Positions 22,758 through 35,099 of a stretch of 64,000 bases of DNA are shown here, one piece after another (within the stretch, counting starts at the first letter, position 1; each line of letters begins with the position of its first letter). This DNA comes from Tetrapyrgos nigripes (taxonomy: Eukaryota > Basidiomycota > Agaricomycetes > Agaricales > Campanellaceae). Under the pieces are notes generated by a model that saw only the letters and a program-made list of their open reading frames with translations, was not told where the DNA came from and did not search any database. The DNA lies in assembly GCA_013368315.1 (NCBI GenBank), contig JAACJM010000012.1, positions 956,282 to 1,020,281 of the forward strand, given 5' to 3'. The position numbers and the translations under genes are program-made.

Positions 22758-24121
22758 CTAATTAACCTCCTTCGCAACACTATCCCATCCCTTAAACCCC
22801 CCAAGCCCACTCTCCACCACCTGCTCATGCCCCTCCTTCCTCGCCTCCTCCACCGTCCAATGCTCATACACCAAACTAACCCTCTCCCAATCAACCACAC
22901 TCCAAAACTCTTTAATCCAAGCCTCCTTACCCCATACGCCATAACCAACACTTGTCCATGCGTGTTCATGGACGGAGAGACAGAAGAGGGGGTAGAGGGT
23001 TTCACTGATGTTGAGGGTAGATGAGAGGCCTAGGGCGTTAGCAGTACTGCTACTGGGACCAGAGGGTTTGGACATAGCCATAGTATAGTGGTCGGAGCGG
23101 GATAAAGTCCTTTGGTATCTCGGTGTCAAAGCAGCGTTGTTCAACCCGAGACCCATGTTGAAAGAACTTGCATTTTGGGGAGTGGGTTCGTCGAAGAGAG
23201 AGGTGGGGATCATGTTTTCTTCTCCGAGATTTTTGTTGTTCTTGTCAGTCAAGGAAGGAGTTGAGGCATGTATGAAACGAGGGTGAAGGGGATGATTTGA
23301 GGGGTTGTTAGACGCAGAGACGCCAGAGGCAGGAGAGGAAGGTGAGACACCTGGAGGAGGGGATTTTGGTGTCGGTGCGGGTGTAGGCGATGCGTGTGCT
23401 TCGCTTTCGCCTTCATACTCCTCATTTTCCCCTTCATGACGCTCAATCTTCTCCCCGGTAATCATCTCAGCCAACTCTTGGGTCCACTCCCGCATATACG
23501 GATCCCCCTTCATCAACGGATCCCCTCTATCATACTGCAACATCCCACTGCCCATCAACAACTTCGAATGCCCCATATACGTCCGACTCCTCACCAAAAG
23601 CGACCCTGGCCCAAACGTCGGTATGACAGCTGTGTTTCCAGCAGCGTCAGTGACGAACCAGATGTAGCCGTTGGTAAACATGCCCATGGCAGCTGCGGAA
23701 AAGGCAGATTTGAGTTGGGCGAGGGAGCCGTGTTGTAAACAGAGTTGGGAGAGGAGGTGGGGGGAAATGAGGTGTTGGTGGGGGAGGGGGGGAGAGCTGT
23801 GAAAGGACGAAGTGGTCGTTGAGGAAGCGTAGTTGAAGGCGAGGACAAGGAGCGCGTTCGGGGGCGGTACGGACGATGGTGTCGACGACGGACTACTACA
23901 AAAAGCATTAGTAAAAGTAGTAAAAAGAACGTAGACGACACACCCTTGACCTCTTCATTCAGCCTCTATAACAACCTCTGCTGTTAGTCCACTGTAACGA
24001 CCTTGAACGCAGGAGGAGGCAAAAAGTTGGGCAAGCCTTGGTCGATACGTGCATGCAGTGGAGGAATGTCGTGCAGAGTGCGTCTACCTAGAAAGCGACT
24101 TGGAGTCGTAAATGGACGCAT
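22758..24121 (-). pseudogene. mS42-like (SOD fold), copy 2, longest frame
   Basis: This is the best-preserved copy. From MGMFTNGYIWFVTDAAGN at 23687 to the stop at 22758, 309 residues are open, covering an Asp/Glu- and Pro-rich linker (PTPAPTPKSPPPGVSPSSP), SLFDEPTPQNAS, and the SOD C-terminal motif HEHAWTSVGYGVWGKEAW. Upstream of that Met the same frame continues through HLISPHLLSQLCLQHGS. The N-terminal exon from 24121 carries the shared TAA after VVTVD and a TAG in place of Gln in the next line, so translation from the natural start would stop after about 45 residues. The metal-binding residues of true superoxide dismutases are not clearly present, which fits the ribosomal branch of the family. 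Confidence 0.6.
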
Positions 24122-24224
24122 TCCGGATACGTTAACTTTGTTCTCTTCGCCTGATGCAGCTTTGACAGTGAATTCGGTGTCAGCGATGCCATGGTCAGAG
24201 TCTAAATTCGTTTCAAGTGAGAAA

Positions 24225-26430
24225 ACGTCGAATAAATGCGAGGTCAGAGAAAGCAGAAAGGATGCGTAGCAGCGGATTTGCTAGCAGAACAAGCTTGTCC
24301 ATCGGATGAACATTGGAGACAGATTACTGAGCGGATGGTCATTGGGAGGACATTTATTTTTAGCCGCGTCCACTTGAATTTCGTCATCAACATCCTTGGT
24401 CCTCGATTGCGCAACAGTATACACGGCGACCGCTGAGATCAAGCTGATTTCTAGGTGCGTACTATTACATAGATTGGGTCATTCGCAAAGATGAAATGCT
24501 CTTTAGGGATTTCAGGCCTTTGCTTCCAGCTTCACGCTCGTATGAAGCTGCGCCAAAATGCCTTTTCAGTTTTTCAGATCTGCTAGGAGTATCTGAGTTG
24601 TAGTCAGTCGGTTGAGGGAATCCAACACTGGGAGTGTTCTGTCCTTGCTTCAAGTTCGACGTCCACTGTACAGACACGGCAGAACGGTGATCCCTGTCCA
24701 ACAGTCGGACAGAAATGGGCAGACCCTGTAGATTTGAAGGCTTGCTTCGCTTCTGTTCCTGTGGATCTTGTACGTCGCTTTTCTCAGTGCGAGTCTGCCG
24801 ATATAATGTCTCTGCTTGACTGATAATTTCCATTCAGATTGAGCAAAACCATGGCATTCCATGTCCCGTTTAACCATCAGATATCTGCTCTGAACGAAGA
24901 CGTACTTAGGGATCTTGCTCGCATTAGTGCTCAATGTTACGAGTCGGAATATCATCTCCATCTTGACATTTCACAAACGTTCAAGAACTTGAGAGATGGG
25001 CTAGTTCCTGCTATGTACGTACTACTCTGGACTTTCTGGAATTTTACTGAAGCTTCGTATGTCTGTGTTGACCGAACAGATGAATACCCACCGACATTTC
25101 TCATATGCAGCGCTGTTCTTCAACTTCCTCCCAATCTCTCTGGTCCTGTTGACCGACGCTGTTTGGTAATCAAGCAGTTCACATTGCACCTGAAGCCTTC
25201 AACGCTTCCTCTGCAGAGTTTGAAGACTAGATGAATGTTTGGGAAGCTGCTTTCCCTGATGGCATCACTGCAGTCGGTTCGTACAGTTCAATTCGCCATG
25301 GATTGCCTTGACTCACCGTTATCAGCTCGACGGAGCGACTGTGTCGAGCACCAATGGTGACGAACCCTTTGTCGCAGTTGACGCGAGCGCTGAGAGTACA
25401 GGGGCTTGGGAACTCATCAGAATGGTGAGCGTTACCTGCTCAAATGATATTGTGATGCGTTCTAACCTCTGTTTCGTGTCGTTCTCCAGTTACCAATATT
25501 TGGGAAGTTGGAATTAAATTTTGCACAACAGTCCCTTCCTCTTAATGACTTGGTCAGTCTCGAAGTCCAGTGTGTAAACAAGGCTAAGACTGATACAAAT
25601 TACGTTGGTTTCCTTTCTTTCTTGGGTTATACATCATCTTATACCACTTTTTCCAACAGCTACTCGTACCGATCCCGTACTATCGAGAAAAAACCTACCG
25701 CATTCACTGACACTGCTTCCTGACGTTCAGGAAATTGTCTCGTCCAAAACTCCGATGACCTGCAACAACGCTCTCCGACCCGACGACAACCATCAACAGC
25801 AGCAGTCATCGACACTGATGGACCCCAAGAGCTCCTCAACGTCATGCTCGATACACTCCCCTCAGCAATGTAGCTTTCCCAGACAGATTGACCCCTCCTC
25901 AAAATCGTCCCGGCTTCTCGAGCGAAACTGCGTTTTCATACTCGAAGATGGTATCACTGGGATTTTGGTCGTCACCACTTTTACTTCGTTCCGTCTTGCT
26001 AACGTACAGGACGATCTAGCGAGAGGACTGCAAGGTTGAAGGATAGTGCCAGAAATGGTGTGACGAGTTCCGATCACTGGCTTCATCGGATTGTAAGTTT
26101 TACTACGCAATTCTTCCCGGTGGTCTATCAACCAATTAATTATTTCATTCACTTTAGCTCGCCGGTCTCAAGAACACTACAGAACCTTTAGGTCCTTCTC
26201 GATACCAAGATACGTGCAGGAACTCTGGCTCAACTTGTGGTCGAAAGCATCATCGCAAACAACGCCGATCCTTCTGTATCCTCCCCTTTTAACCCTCGCC
26301 ACTGGACCAATGACAATAATGTTCATATCGCCGCCGATTTGACTTTATGGATCCTGTTTTAGAAGAGACGATCAACAGCCATCCTGATGCTTTCTTTCAG
26401 AGGTATGCTACTGGTTGTCGTTGACTTGCA
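24225..26430 (+). pseudogene. Unrecognised gene X, copy 2
   Basis: The most complete arrangement of X. It includes the exon around 24839-25015 (LSKTMAFHVPFNHQISAL, then VLRDLARISAQCYESEYHLH) that copy 1 lacks, and ends with the SIIANNADPS segment at about 26240-26400. Frames still change several times (for example after NQQQQS-type low complexity at about 25800), and TAG and TGA codons interrupt the likely frame. At about 26425 similarity to copies 1 and 3 stops and unrelated sequence begins. Confidence 0.4.
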
Positions 26431-27640
26431 AACATCTCACATGGGTGTGTCTCTGAAAGACTTGGAACCGACTGTCCCACACCGCATGTTGCGGTAGGGC
26501 CACACCTTCGCTCTAGATGGCTAGTAGTGATCATAGATTTTCGTTGTCTTCCTTAAACCTCAAATCTGCTTGCAGCTTTCTACGACTTGACTCCCACTGG
26601 TTTCACCAACTTCTCCATCGTAAAAGCTGCCAGTGCTATCCAAATCACGGACTTTGGTGGCTAGGTATGTTCGATTCATTCTGACCACTTTCTGTACTTA
26701 CTCAAAACATAACAGATGTTGCGAGACTGGTGGAGGCATCTCAAGTCTCGCTATGGAGTTTTCGCTCACCGATAATACTATCGGTAATGCTACTGCAATC
26801 GAAGAGAGGACCCAAGACTCCGTCTTGAACTTTGACGATTCTCAGACTGAGCTCTGAGCAGCACCTTCGCAAGGGTAGATGTATATTCCAACAGTTTGGC
26901 AGCTTTATGGTTCTGTCCCTTAATCTATGAGCTTGTACATATGCCGAAGAAGAGATATCTTGACGCCCGAGATTGACCAGTCTGTCTGGTGTGCATTTAG
27001 CAGTGTACCCTGAAATTCTTCGTATTCTTTTCGTTTTCTCTCACCGAGGTCTAGATCCGCGATCCCAATGATTTCCCTTCTGTGAAGGAGTTTTGGCGAT
27101 AAATTGAATAAGGATGGCCATCGTTCGGACATCCTGTTGCAACTCTCCCTGTTGACCACCAGACACGTTCTGTGATATTGACTAGACTAGATATCTATCT
27201 TCCCCATATGTAGATTTTGGCGGACTCTGTAATAATTAAATGTCATTATCAAGAATAAGAAATACTTTGTATCTGACTCTGCAGTATGTCGTAGACGCGA
27301 GTAAGGCAGTTTCGGACGGATAGCCACCAAACTGCCTGCCTCTTACCACCATCTTCACCGTTGTCTATGCGTTGACTTGCGTCCCACTTGCCCATTCTTT
27401 TTGCCCGTCCTTTGACGCCTCGCTGGGACTGCTTCCTCGGTGTCTACCAATCTATCAATACATCAATATTCTTCACGACACCGGACCTCATGCGGCGTAC
27501 ATCTTCTCAACAAAAGTGAATAACCCTCGCTGCAAACCTCCGAGTCATCTCGGTCGACGGCGAATACATGGAACTAGTCTCAGTTGGAGCCATAAAGTGA
27601 GGATTTTGTCCCTCATTAGCTCAGCTTTTAATTAACGATA
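26431..27640. other. Unit-2-specific replacement, with remnant of the multipass membrane gene
   Basis: The THO2 and first MSH2 exons present in units 1 and 3 are missing here. About 26580-26860 reads FYDLTPTGFTNFSIVKAAS and, after an intron (26666-26715), SLAMEFSLTDNTIGNATAIE to a TGA at 26857; I do not recognise it. At about 27170-27217 is the 3' end of the multipass membrane family, with DIDWTRYLPHM degraded (TGG changed to TAG). From 27235 the sequence is paralogous to 54310-55000, the 5' flank of the membrane gene at 55042. Confidence 0.5.
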
Positions 27641-27905
27641 GAAATGGTCAAACTTGTACTGTTTGAACAGCTCTTCTTATACAGCTCTAGCCGACAGGTG
27701 AAATGTCTGTTACGCAGCCAAGTCTTAAGGTCAATCCAATACGCCTCAATCTCTTTCTTGCTCCCCTTCCCCCCTCTATTCCAAGGACACCCAAAGAATG
27801 GCCTCAATGACCTCTGTCTTGATATTGAGGTTGTCCGCACACATCTCCGTAATGAACTTGTCGCCCTTCTTGCGTAGTTCGTCCCCGCGTTTTTCAGTTG
27901 CTTGT
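27641..27905 (-). pseudogene. Membrane-gene flank joined to divergent GPC1-like fragment
   Basis: The flank continues to about 27810, where AATGGCCTCA matches the start codon context of the membrane gene at 55042. It then breaks off into minus-strand sequence reading ELRKKGDKFITEMCADNLNI, related to KLITKMRADNLNIKTLEN in the GPC1-like genes (about 15190-15260) but clearly more divergent than the other copies. MSH2 sequence follows immediately at about 27906. The stretch is therefore a triple junction. Confidence 0.45.
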
Positions 27906-28230
27906 GCATGGGATAAGTCTGATGGACAAGCGAGTGAAATTACTTTGTTGTATAAGGTGGAACCTGGTAGGTGGTTTATTTCTCGTCTTTCGATAACGAA
28001 TGGCTCTGCCAGGAATATCCGATCAGAGCTTTGGTATATACGTTGCTAAACGAATTTCCCTGAAAGTGTCGTCAAGGTAAAGTAGTGTTCATGGCCTCGC
28101 AGAGCACCTTGGTAATGACGACGACGACGTTGTCATGCATGATGATAGGGATACAGAGGCTCAATTGGATGAGCTCGAGGCTTTGGTAGAGAGTTACCGT
28201 CCGAGGATTGAGGGTCACTGTCAGTGATTG
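27906..28230 (+). pseudogene. MSH2: MSH2 C-terminal fragment, copy 2
   Basis: Only the last part of MSH2 remains: [17 protein letters not shown], an intron (about 27967-28013), then [10 protein letters not shown] and the acidic tail with DELEALVESYRPRIEGHCQ. The PG at the end of LLYKVEPG is the conserved MSH2 form, where copies 1 and 3 have LG, so this copy preserves an older state at that codon. Confidence 0.7.
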
Positions 28231-28499
28231 CAGTTTCTCTTTAGACAATCCGAGTGCATTCCCTTACTTTGTTGATGGTCTTTCCAATGTTCTTTTACGC
28301 ACTCTGTAGTTATAACACTTGTCCAATATATATGCACATGTAATTGCCTAGAGTACTGTATCTTGTAGATATCCCGAATCAATGTACAAATACACATAAG
28401 TCGCTGACTGAAGATGGTACTCTGAACGGGCTGAAATAGGCAAGGATTTGGTCAATGTATGTTTCTACTACCAAGGTTGAGCATGAGTCTCCTGGTGCA

Positions 28500-29085
28500 C
28501 CGCTCGATGTACATGTGAGGACAGAAGACACGAAGTACGTTTTCCCGCGTCCCGCTGCAACTTATCTACGCTTAGCCAACCAATCTTCCGGGGTCCAAGT
28601 GTACGGATACGGGGATCTCGGATAGGGAATGGACCAGGAATATCAGCCAGGATTTTCTGAGTCTTCCCGCCACGCCGAGTGGGTTTTTTGTTGGTGCGTG
28701 GGGCAGGGCCAGAAGATCGATTCCGCTCGGGTGTTGCTTGGGACTGAGTTGACATTGGTTGTGAATGAAGTGGACGTTTCGAAGAGCTGGACGGGGTGTG
28801 AGGGGAATAGATGAAGACGAAGATAACTGGCGGGCCATCGGTAGACCACCAATTGTTATCGTCATCGGTGTACATCTGATTGCGAAAATTCGTTGGAACC
28901 AAGGAGACGAATTTGCATGCCATGGCTTTCCGTAGTCTGCAGACGATAATGGGCTTGTACAAACCATGCGGCTTCAGTCGAGTCTTTGACCTTGAAAAAG
29001 AACTCGACTGCCCCGAAAGATGTACACATGAATGATTTGTCCGATACGGACAATAAACAATGGGTATGCGTTGAAGAGCTTGTCT
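28500..29085 (-). pseudogene. Unrecognised family M7, copy 2
   Basis: Same content as 12990-13560 (SFGAVEFFFKVKDSTEAAWF, HYRLQTTESHGMQIRLLGS). A small change near 28883 (GCGAAAAT against GGGAAAT) alters the frame relative to copy 1 after SNEF. Confidence 0.4.
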
Positions 29086-29229
29086 AAATGGCACCAGAGA
29101 GACATGAGTAAGAAGTAGTTGAGTTTAGAGAGAAGAGAAAGGAGAAGAAGGTTAGGTCTCTGTCAAGACGACGAAAGAGTAAGAAAGACTCACCTTCAAT
29201 ATCGCCCTCTCCTCCGCACCTTAAATATT

Positions 29230-30765
29230 CTCAAACTCGTAGGCCGCCTGAACGCAAGAGGAACACTGCAGGTAACTCGGTAAGGACCATATAGACGAGT
29301 TGACCACCCATGAAAGCAGTGATACGTGATTGAGGTGAGATAGCGGAGAGGGAACGACCGATGATGCCGCGTTGGTTATTGAGGAGAAAGAGAACGAGGT
29401 GGTGCGTTGGCCGGATTCGATTTTTTCGCGACAGTCGATGAGGACGAATTTCCAGTAGAGGAGTTGCCAGGAGAAGTCTGAGGGGATATTATGAGCGATT
29501 GAGAAGAGAAGCGAAGGAAAGAAGGAAAGAAGACTTACAGATACCACCACTGACGCGTGTAAAAGATTTAGATGAGGCAATTTCTTGAATGCAAGGAATC
29601 TCTCTTCTGTGTTTGGGTAAAAGTTTCTGTCATCACACAACCATTCAATCAGCCTGTGTCAAAAAAGAGTCGCAGAAAAAAATCGAACCCACCTAATCAC
29701 CGTAAACACAAAAGGCAGGTACACATGTATAAAAAGAGTCGTAACCTTATCGGTATCATGAAACACCAGACTATTCCTCCAAGTAATCACAGCACTCGCC
29801 AAACTGCCATGGCTCAAACAAGAACACGCAACAAATAAAGCTCGCGAGGCAGGGAAGATCCAGAGGTATATGAAACTGAGGATGGTGACGTAGAAGCAGA
29901 GGTCGAAGAGGGAGTAGTGCCAAGCGCGTTTCTTGTAGATGTAGGTGCGCAGGGGAAGGAGATAGAGGGCTTGGAGAGTGTAGGCTATGTGAACCCATCT
30001 GCAGAGGAAGAGGTTAGTGATGCCGTCTCAATCACTAAAGGAAAGCTCAAGACACGCACTGGTACAACACCGACATGAAACCAAAAAAAAGGAAACCGTT
30101 TCCCTAGTCTGGACGACTTTGGCCGAGTGCCACGAGTTGGAGAGTTTAGTCATTCGGACTGCGACCTATGTCGCAATAAGAGATATGGTTAGCATTCCCA
30201 GTTCGAGCAACGAGCACAGAACCCAACCCACCTTAATCTTAAACCCCTTAAACTCCCTATCAGAATTCTCCGCCAACAAATCCCCCGAATCGAAAAGTCC
30301 TTCATCGAATGAGATAAATCCTTGACCGAAATATCCCTCTGTTTTGGATTTTCTAATGTCTTGATATTGAGGTTGTCCGCACGCATCTTCGTAATGAGTT
30401 TGTCTCTCTCTTGCGTAGCTCATCCACGCGGTGTTGAGTTGACGTTGGAAGAGGTCAGTGATTTGGGAGTCAAAGTAGGTTTCGAGGTGTCTGTGTGTGC
30501 AAAGTGTCAAGGGTATGAGATGATGTGTGAAGTGTAAAGGAATGAGAGAACAAAGGTACACACACACCTAAAAGCGTAAACCCACTCGACAATCTATAAA
30601 TTCATCCCGTCTAAAGCGTTCGAAGCCACAGGGACTTTTCTTTTCGCTACTTCCTTTCGTACTCGTACTTGTGTTTGAAGTCGTGGTTGTAGCCCAAGTT
30701 GTAGTGGCATTCCGCATAGAAGCACTTGTGGTATTAGCAGTTGCACGGCGTTTTCGAGGAGCCAT
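29230..30765 (-). pseudogene. GPC1/DUF2838-like, copy 2
   Basis: Start MAPRKRRATANTTSASM at 30765. The central membrane exon is intact here and reads PLRTYIYKKRAWHYSLFDLC, CLSHGSLASAVITWRNS and, after it, TLFIHVYLPFVFTVIR, which is what identifies the family. In the following exon one G is missing at about 29390 compared with copy 1, shifting FLLNNQRGIIG out of frame, and a TAA follows EFENI at 29221. There is no 356-bp duplication in this copy. A catalytic role cannot be assigned to a frameshifted copy. Confidence 0.65.
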
Positions 30766-30924
30766 GTCTATCGTGCTAGGAAAGCAGCAAGACTAGTGCT
30801 TGGAGTGGTCGCTATCGTTGTAGCCGTAGCCGTAGCCGTAGTCCTGGTTGTAATGTGAAGACTCGTGAATTACGACACCAAGATCTTCATAGCCGCGTCC
30901 TACATAACACTAAGCCTCTGCAAA

Positions 30925-31400
30925 GAGAAGAGGGGGTAGAGGGTTTCGCCGATGTTGAGGGTGGAGGAGAGGCCGAGGGCGTTACTGCTACTGGGACAAG
31001 GGGGGTTGGACATAGTCATAGTAGTCGGAGCAGGATAAAGTCTTTTGGTATCTCGGTCGCAAAGCAGTGTTGTTCAACCTGAGACCCATGTTGAGAGCAC
31101 TTGCGTTTTGAGAAGTGGGTTCGTCGAAGAGAGAGGTGGGGATCATGTTTTCTTCTCCGAGGTTTTTGTTTTTTTTGTCAGTCAAGGACGGAGTTGAGGT
31201 GTGTATGAAACGAGGGTGGAGGGGATGATTCGAGGGGTTGTTAGACGCAGAGACGCCAGAGGCAGGAAAGGAGGGATTTTGGTGTAGGTACAGGTGTAGG
31301 AGACGCGTTTCCTTTGCTTTCCCCCTCATACTCCTCATTTTCCCCTTCATAACGCCATCCCCCAGTAATCATCTAAGCCAACTCCCGCATACACGGATCC
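30925..31400 (-). pseudogene. mS42-like fragment, second truncated copy
   Basis: Paralogue of 15775-16265, containing NPSNHPLHPRFIHTSTPSL, MIPTSLFDEPTSQNASAL and LGLSSTLNIGETLYPLF, then truncated. Between 31400 and 31490 short pieces of the N-terminal part remain (QADLSWAREP on the other strand). Not functional. Confidence 0.6.
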
Positions 31401-31494
31401 CCTCTATCATACAAAAAGCAGATTTGAGTTGGGCGAGGGAGCCGTATTGTAAGTGGGTGAGGCGTTAGTGGGGGGAGGTGGGGGAAGTGGTTTC

Positions 31495-32010
31495 GACGAC
31501 TGCATTCTTCATGCTTGAACGGATGGTATCACCGGGGTTTTGGTCGTCAGCACTTTTACTTTAATCCGTCTTGCTAAAGCACAGGACGATCTAGCGAGAG
31601 GATTTCAAGGCCTAACGGCGTGGAACGATAGCTGTGTGCGAAGCAACTCATTATTGATTTGGTATGTGCAATTTTCAACACTAGAGTACTGTCACGACAC
31701 GCTCTAATGAGAAAGCTTTTGCATTGACCTATGATAGACCAATACCAATCGAGGCGGCGTCTACTTGGCACAGGTGAGTATCCCTTGGTCTTGACCTTTA
31801 CAAGTTGTTGAACCAGAAATAGTGTAATGCGGTCCATCGTGCTTCGTCGGATTGTAGGTTTTACTACGCAATCTTTCCCGGTGTTCTATCAACCAATTAA
31901 TTCCTTCGTTTATCTTCAGCTCATCGGTCCCAAGAACACTATAGAACCTCAGGCCCTCATTACAAAGATACGCACAGGACCTCTTAGACGTGATGAAGGA
32001 CATATACTTA
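31495..32010 (+). pseudogene. Gene X fragment, divergent version
   Basis: Contains GITGVLVV-type and AQDDLARGFQGLTAWNDS, an intron, then PINSFVYLQLIGPKNTIEPQ with ALITKIRTG, homologous to the X segment at about 8930-9200 but more divergent. It ends in A/T-rich sequence at about 32000. A nearly identical copy is at 51400-51900. Confidence 0.45.
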
Positions 32011-32685
32011 TACCTATTTAACTCTATCGCTCACTTTTATGTATAAGTACACTCTTTGAACAATAACTATCCTCCGGAACCCGCAAATTGCATGGAAAGG
32101 AAGTAGTTATACACAGACCACACGTGAGGACTGAGTTCAAGAGTCAAACGACTCCTGTCCTAACCTACGGAGATCTGCTTTCCAGAGGAGGAGTCATGAT
32201 CATAACCAGGCCACGCGGGTCCTATCACGGAACAAAAGTACATAGTTGCTCAGGCGAAGTGATCGATGAGGACTGCTTTAGTCAAGTCCTTCATTCACGA
32301 TGCGATTGCCAAAAGCTCCCGGAACAGTCAGGAACTTCTGCAACTAGATCCTGGTTGCTAGCCGCCCGTCGAAGCTCTCTTCTTCGAGGCTATCCTCTCG
32401 TCATTGAGAGCCACCGCAGTAAGAACGTCCAGAGATTGCGAGTACCAAAAAAATCATATCATTCTCATCATCATCGCAGGTATCAAAACATCTAAGCTAA
32501 GTGAGTGGGTACTTTGTCGACAATGATTAACGTGAAAACTTGAAGTAGTTTAATTTTGATGAGTGGGATACCGTCTAGGTCGTCCTCGTCCTCAAGTCAG
32601 AAAGGGAACCAAGAAGTTCTTAAACGACGAGTCTAGATGACAGGTACAGTCAGAATTTGAAAGTAAGGATAAGAAGAATGGGTGA
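32011..32685. other. Non-coding spacer between X fragment and methyltransferase remnant
   Basis: Short open frames only, including one of 135 codons from 32088 on the plus strand whose counterpart at about 52010 is not open to the same extent. No recognisable family. The stretch is repeated with small indels at 51980-52605. Confidence 0.4.
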
Positions 32686-32688
32686 ATC

Positions 32689-33165
32689 TTACTGAGGATC
32701 CTTGTTCAACTTGACATGACTAGAAGCACGGCTCTCAATGCCCTTTACACAGTGGAAAGCGTTCAAGTTCTTGTGGAGAGTGATTTGGAAGACGGAGCAG
32801 CTTCTTTGTCTATAGAAGGGTTCATGTCAGAGCAAACCAGTAAAAAACAAATGAATCACGCACCGGCTGATAATAGTACTCCGAGCAAGGAAGAACGCCC
32901 AAAGCCTGTACCACTTGTCACCGTACTTGGCGGCAATCTTGTCCTTGTTAGACACCCAGTTCTCATACCACCTGTAGAGGGTAGCAGAGTAGTGAACGCT
33001 GAGAACGTCGATGTTCTTGACTTCAAAGTTGGCACTTTGAAGCTGTTTGAAGAGCCGCTCGTTAGTTACTGTCTTTTGTCAAAAGGAGAGGAGAAACATA
33101 ACATACCTGAGAAATGACCCAACCAGCTAGCATCTGCACCAGGGAAAATGTACTTGTGCAGACGG
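32689..33165 (-). pseudogene. Sphingolipid C9-methyltransferase C-terminal fragment, copy 1
   Basis: The minus strand carries the last exons of a cyclopropane-synthase-like fungal sphingolipid C9-methyltransferase, the membrane enzyme that methylates glucosylceramide. Segments in order: HKYIFPGADAS (about 33125-33160), an intron with donor GTATGTTA (about 33060-33108), RLFKQLQSANFEVKN, VGYSATLYRWYENWVSNKDK-like reading, KYGDKWYRLWAFFLA, an intron of about 54 bases, GSCSVFQITLHKNLN-type end and HVKLNKDPQ with TAA at 32689. The S-adenosylmethionine-binding N-terminal domain is absent and the GWVI motif is frameshifted, so it cannot be active. It abuts family M1 at about 33170. Confidence 0.65.
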
Positions 33166-33169
33166 AGCA

Positions 33170-34970
33170 CGAGCGCGAGTGCTGAGTCGAAAAAAGTCCG
33201 AGTCCGACGATGGGAGCAAAGACCACCACGTTATCAAAACAGATAGAAGCAAAAACGGAAGCGGAAGCGGATGCAGGCGTGACTTTGACTTTGAATTTGG
33301 GGTTGGGATTGAGGTTGGCTTTGGATTTCGTCCGAGCTGCATTGACGTCAATTCATTATTGATGTTGTTCCGAGTCTTCTGGGTCTTGCGCAACTTGGCA
33401 GGATGAGAATTGGAGTCGGAGTCGGAGTCGGAGTCGACTGTTTTGACGCGAGGCGTTTCCTTTTGCTTGGTCGTGAACTCCGAGTCGGTACCGTGAAGAT
33501 GAGCGAGGATGGCAGAGAAAGAGAGGGGGGTGGACGTGGGGACGTGGGGATGGGTATGTCTTTCGTCTTAGCCCAAGTCTCAAGAAACGCCTCTTAACAA
33601 ACTCGACCAATTTCTGGTTCAGATCTGAATGATTTCGTCCTGGAAAGCCATTTTTTATCGTTGACGAAAGCGCAAAGATCATGGACGACTTGAGAGAGTT
33701 GGGCAAGAGTGAGTCTGACTGAAGTCTCGGTCTAATGATTAGTCTCTCCGAGTTCGTCAACCCTCAGGCTGCCACTCGGTCCACGAATACGGAGTAGAAA
33801 AACGAGGACGATGAGATAGAGCATTTCGAGGGAGGGATAACTAGAGTAGTACGTAGAGGTCAGACGATGTCGATGTCGAAATCATATGTTTAAAAAAAAC
33901 AAAGAAAGGAAAAGAAAAAATCTCAATTCTCGAGTAACGTCAAACTCACCTTGCAAATTTCAGAAGAAAGTTTCAAACAAATGGTTTCCTCAGCTCTTCA
34001 TCCTTTGTCAATTCAACGAGAGCATCAAAAGCCTTCAAAATATCCCGTCGAAACTTGTCCAGTACTTCAAGCCCATCGATAGCTTGCTAACTTGAATATG
34101 TTGATCATGTTCGTGCTGAGGGGTCTCGAGTTCTTCGTTTTGGTCCTTATTGTCTTCGTCGTAATCTTCATCGTCTTCGGGAGCAGCATGCTTCGTTCCT
34201 TTACCTTTGCCACTCGGTTTCATAGTCTTGATACCTTTCCCCTTCCAATTCCCATTGCCCTTCCTTCTTACTGTCATTCTTCTGGTCCTCCCCCACCCTC
34301 ACCCTTACCCCCTCCCCTTGAGTGGGGCATGGCTACCTCGCAATAACACCCTCGGCGGTAAGATCCTAAACGCCTTTCCTTTCAGCTTATCCCACTTCAA
34401 TTCTGCACGCGCTAGTGTCTGGGGGTAATGTGTTGACTGTCGAGGTACCGGATGAGATTCGTGCGGGGTGTGTTGGTGACTTTCATCTTTGTTAAGGGCT
34501 AGGTCGTATTGAATGCACTGCGAGTGACGTGAGTAAGCAGTAGTTGAATTTAGAGAGAAAAGAGAGAAGAAGAAGGTTAGGTCACTGTCAAGACGACGGA
34601 GTAAGAAAGACTGACCTCAAATATTGCCCTCTCCTCCCCATCCGAAATATTCTCAAACAAATTTGTGTATCACGAGCATCTTATTCCAGAACGCGTGGAT
34701 GATCATGTACTCGTCTGGGAGTTTTAGCTTGTTCGCGTTCTGCTTATCGTTGTCGTTGTCGAAACCAATGTTGAGTCTTGTTCGGACGAGTAAGTAGATG
34801 AACATGAGACACCGAGAAAACAGAAACTCGAGTATGCAATCCTGCTTTCCATCGACTGCATTCTTCTTCATGTTGTCGTCATAATCATTATGAGCAAGAT
34901 GGGGTGGTAGGTCAACGCAGAGTGTGAGAAGCAGCAGCAGGGAAGAAAAGAAACGCGCTATTCTGGTTCT
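33170..34970 (-). pseudogene. Family M1, copy 3 (longest)
   Basis: In minus-strand order: KLKLPDEYMIIHAFWNKMLV (about 34660-34720), FENISDGEERAIFE (about 34620-34660), TLARAELKWDKLKGKA (about 34370-34420), a lysine/glycine-rich then acidic segment (GKGKGTKHAAPEDDEDYDED), DGLEVLDKFRRDILKAFDAL with ELTKDEELRKPF (about 33985-34085), LTLAQLS-related helix, SDLNQKLVEFVKRRF, and KRKRLASK. Several introns with GT-AG ends separate them. This copy has the clearest order of exons and would be the best query for identifying the family. I do not recognise it. Charge clusters and the basic KRKR stretch suggest a nuclear protein. Confidence 0.4.
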
Positions 34971-35099
34971 TGCTCCTCCCCCCAGTGCCGACGTGGGCGC
35001 TACCACATCCTCCCGTCAACGAGTCCGACCCCGTCAACGACAAGAGGAACGTCGCGGTCGGCGGGTAGTTGGACTCGGATTAGATAAGCATCGTCATTT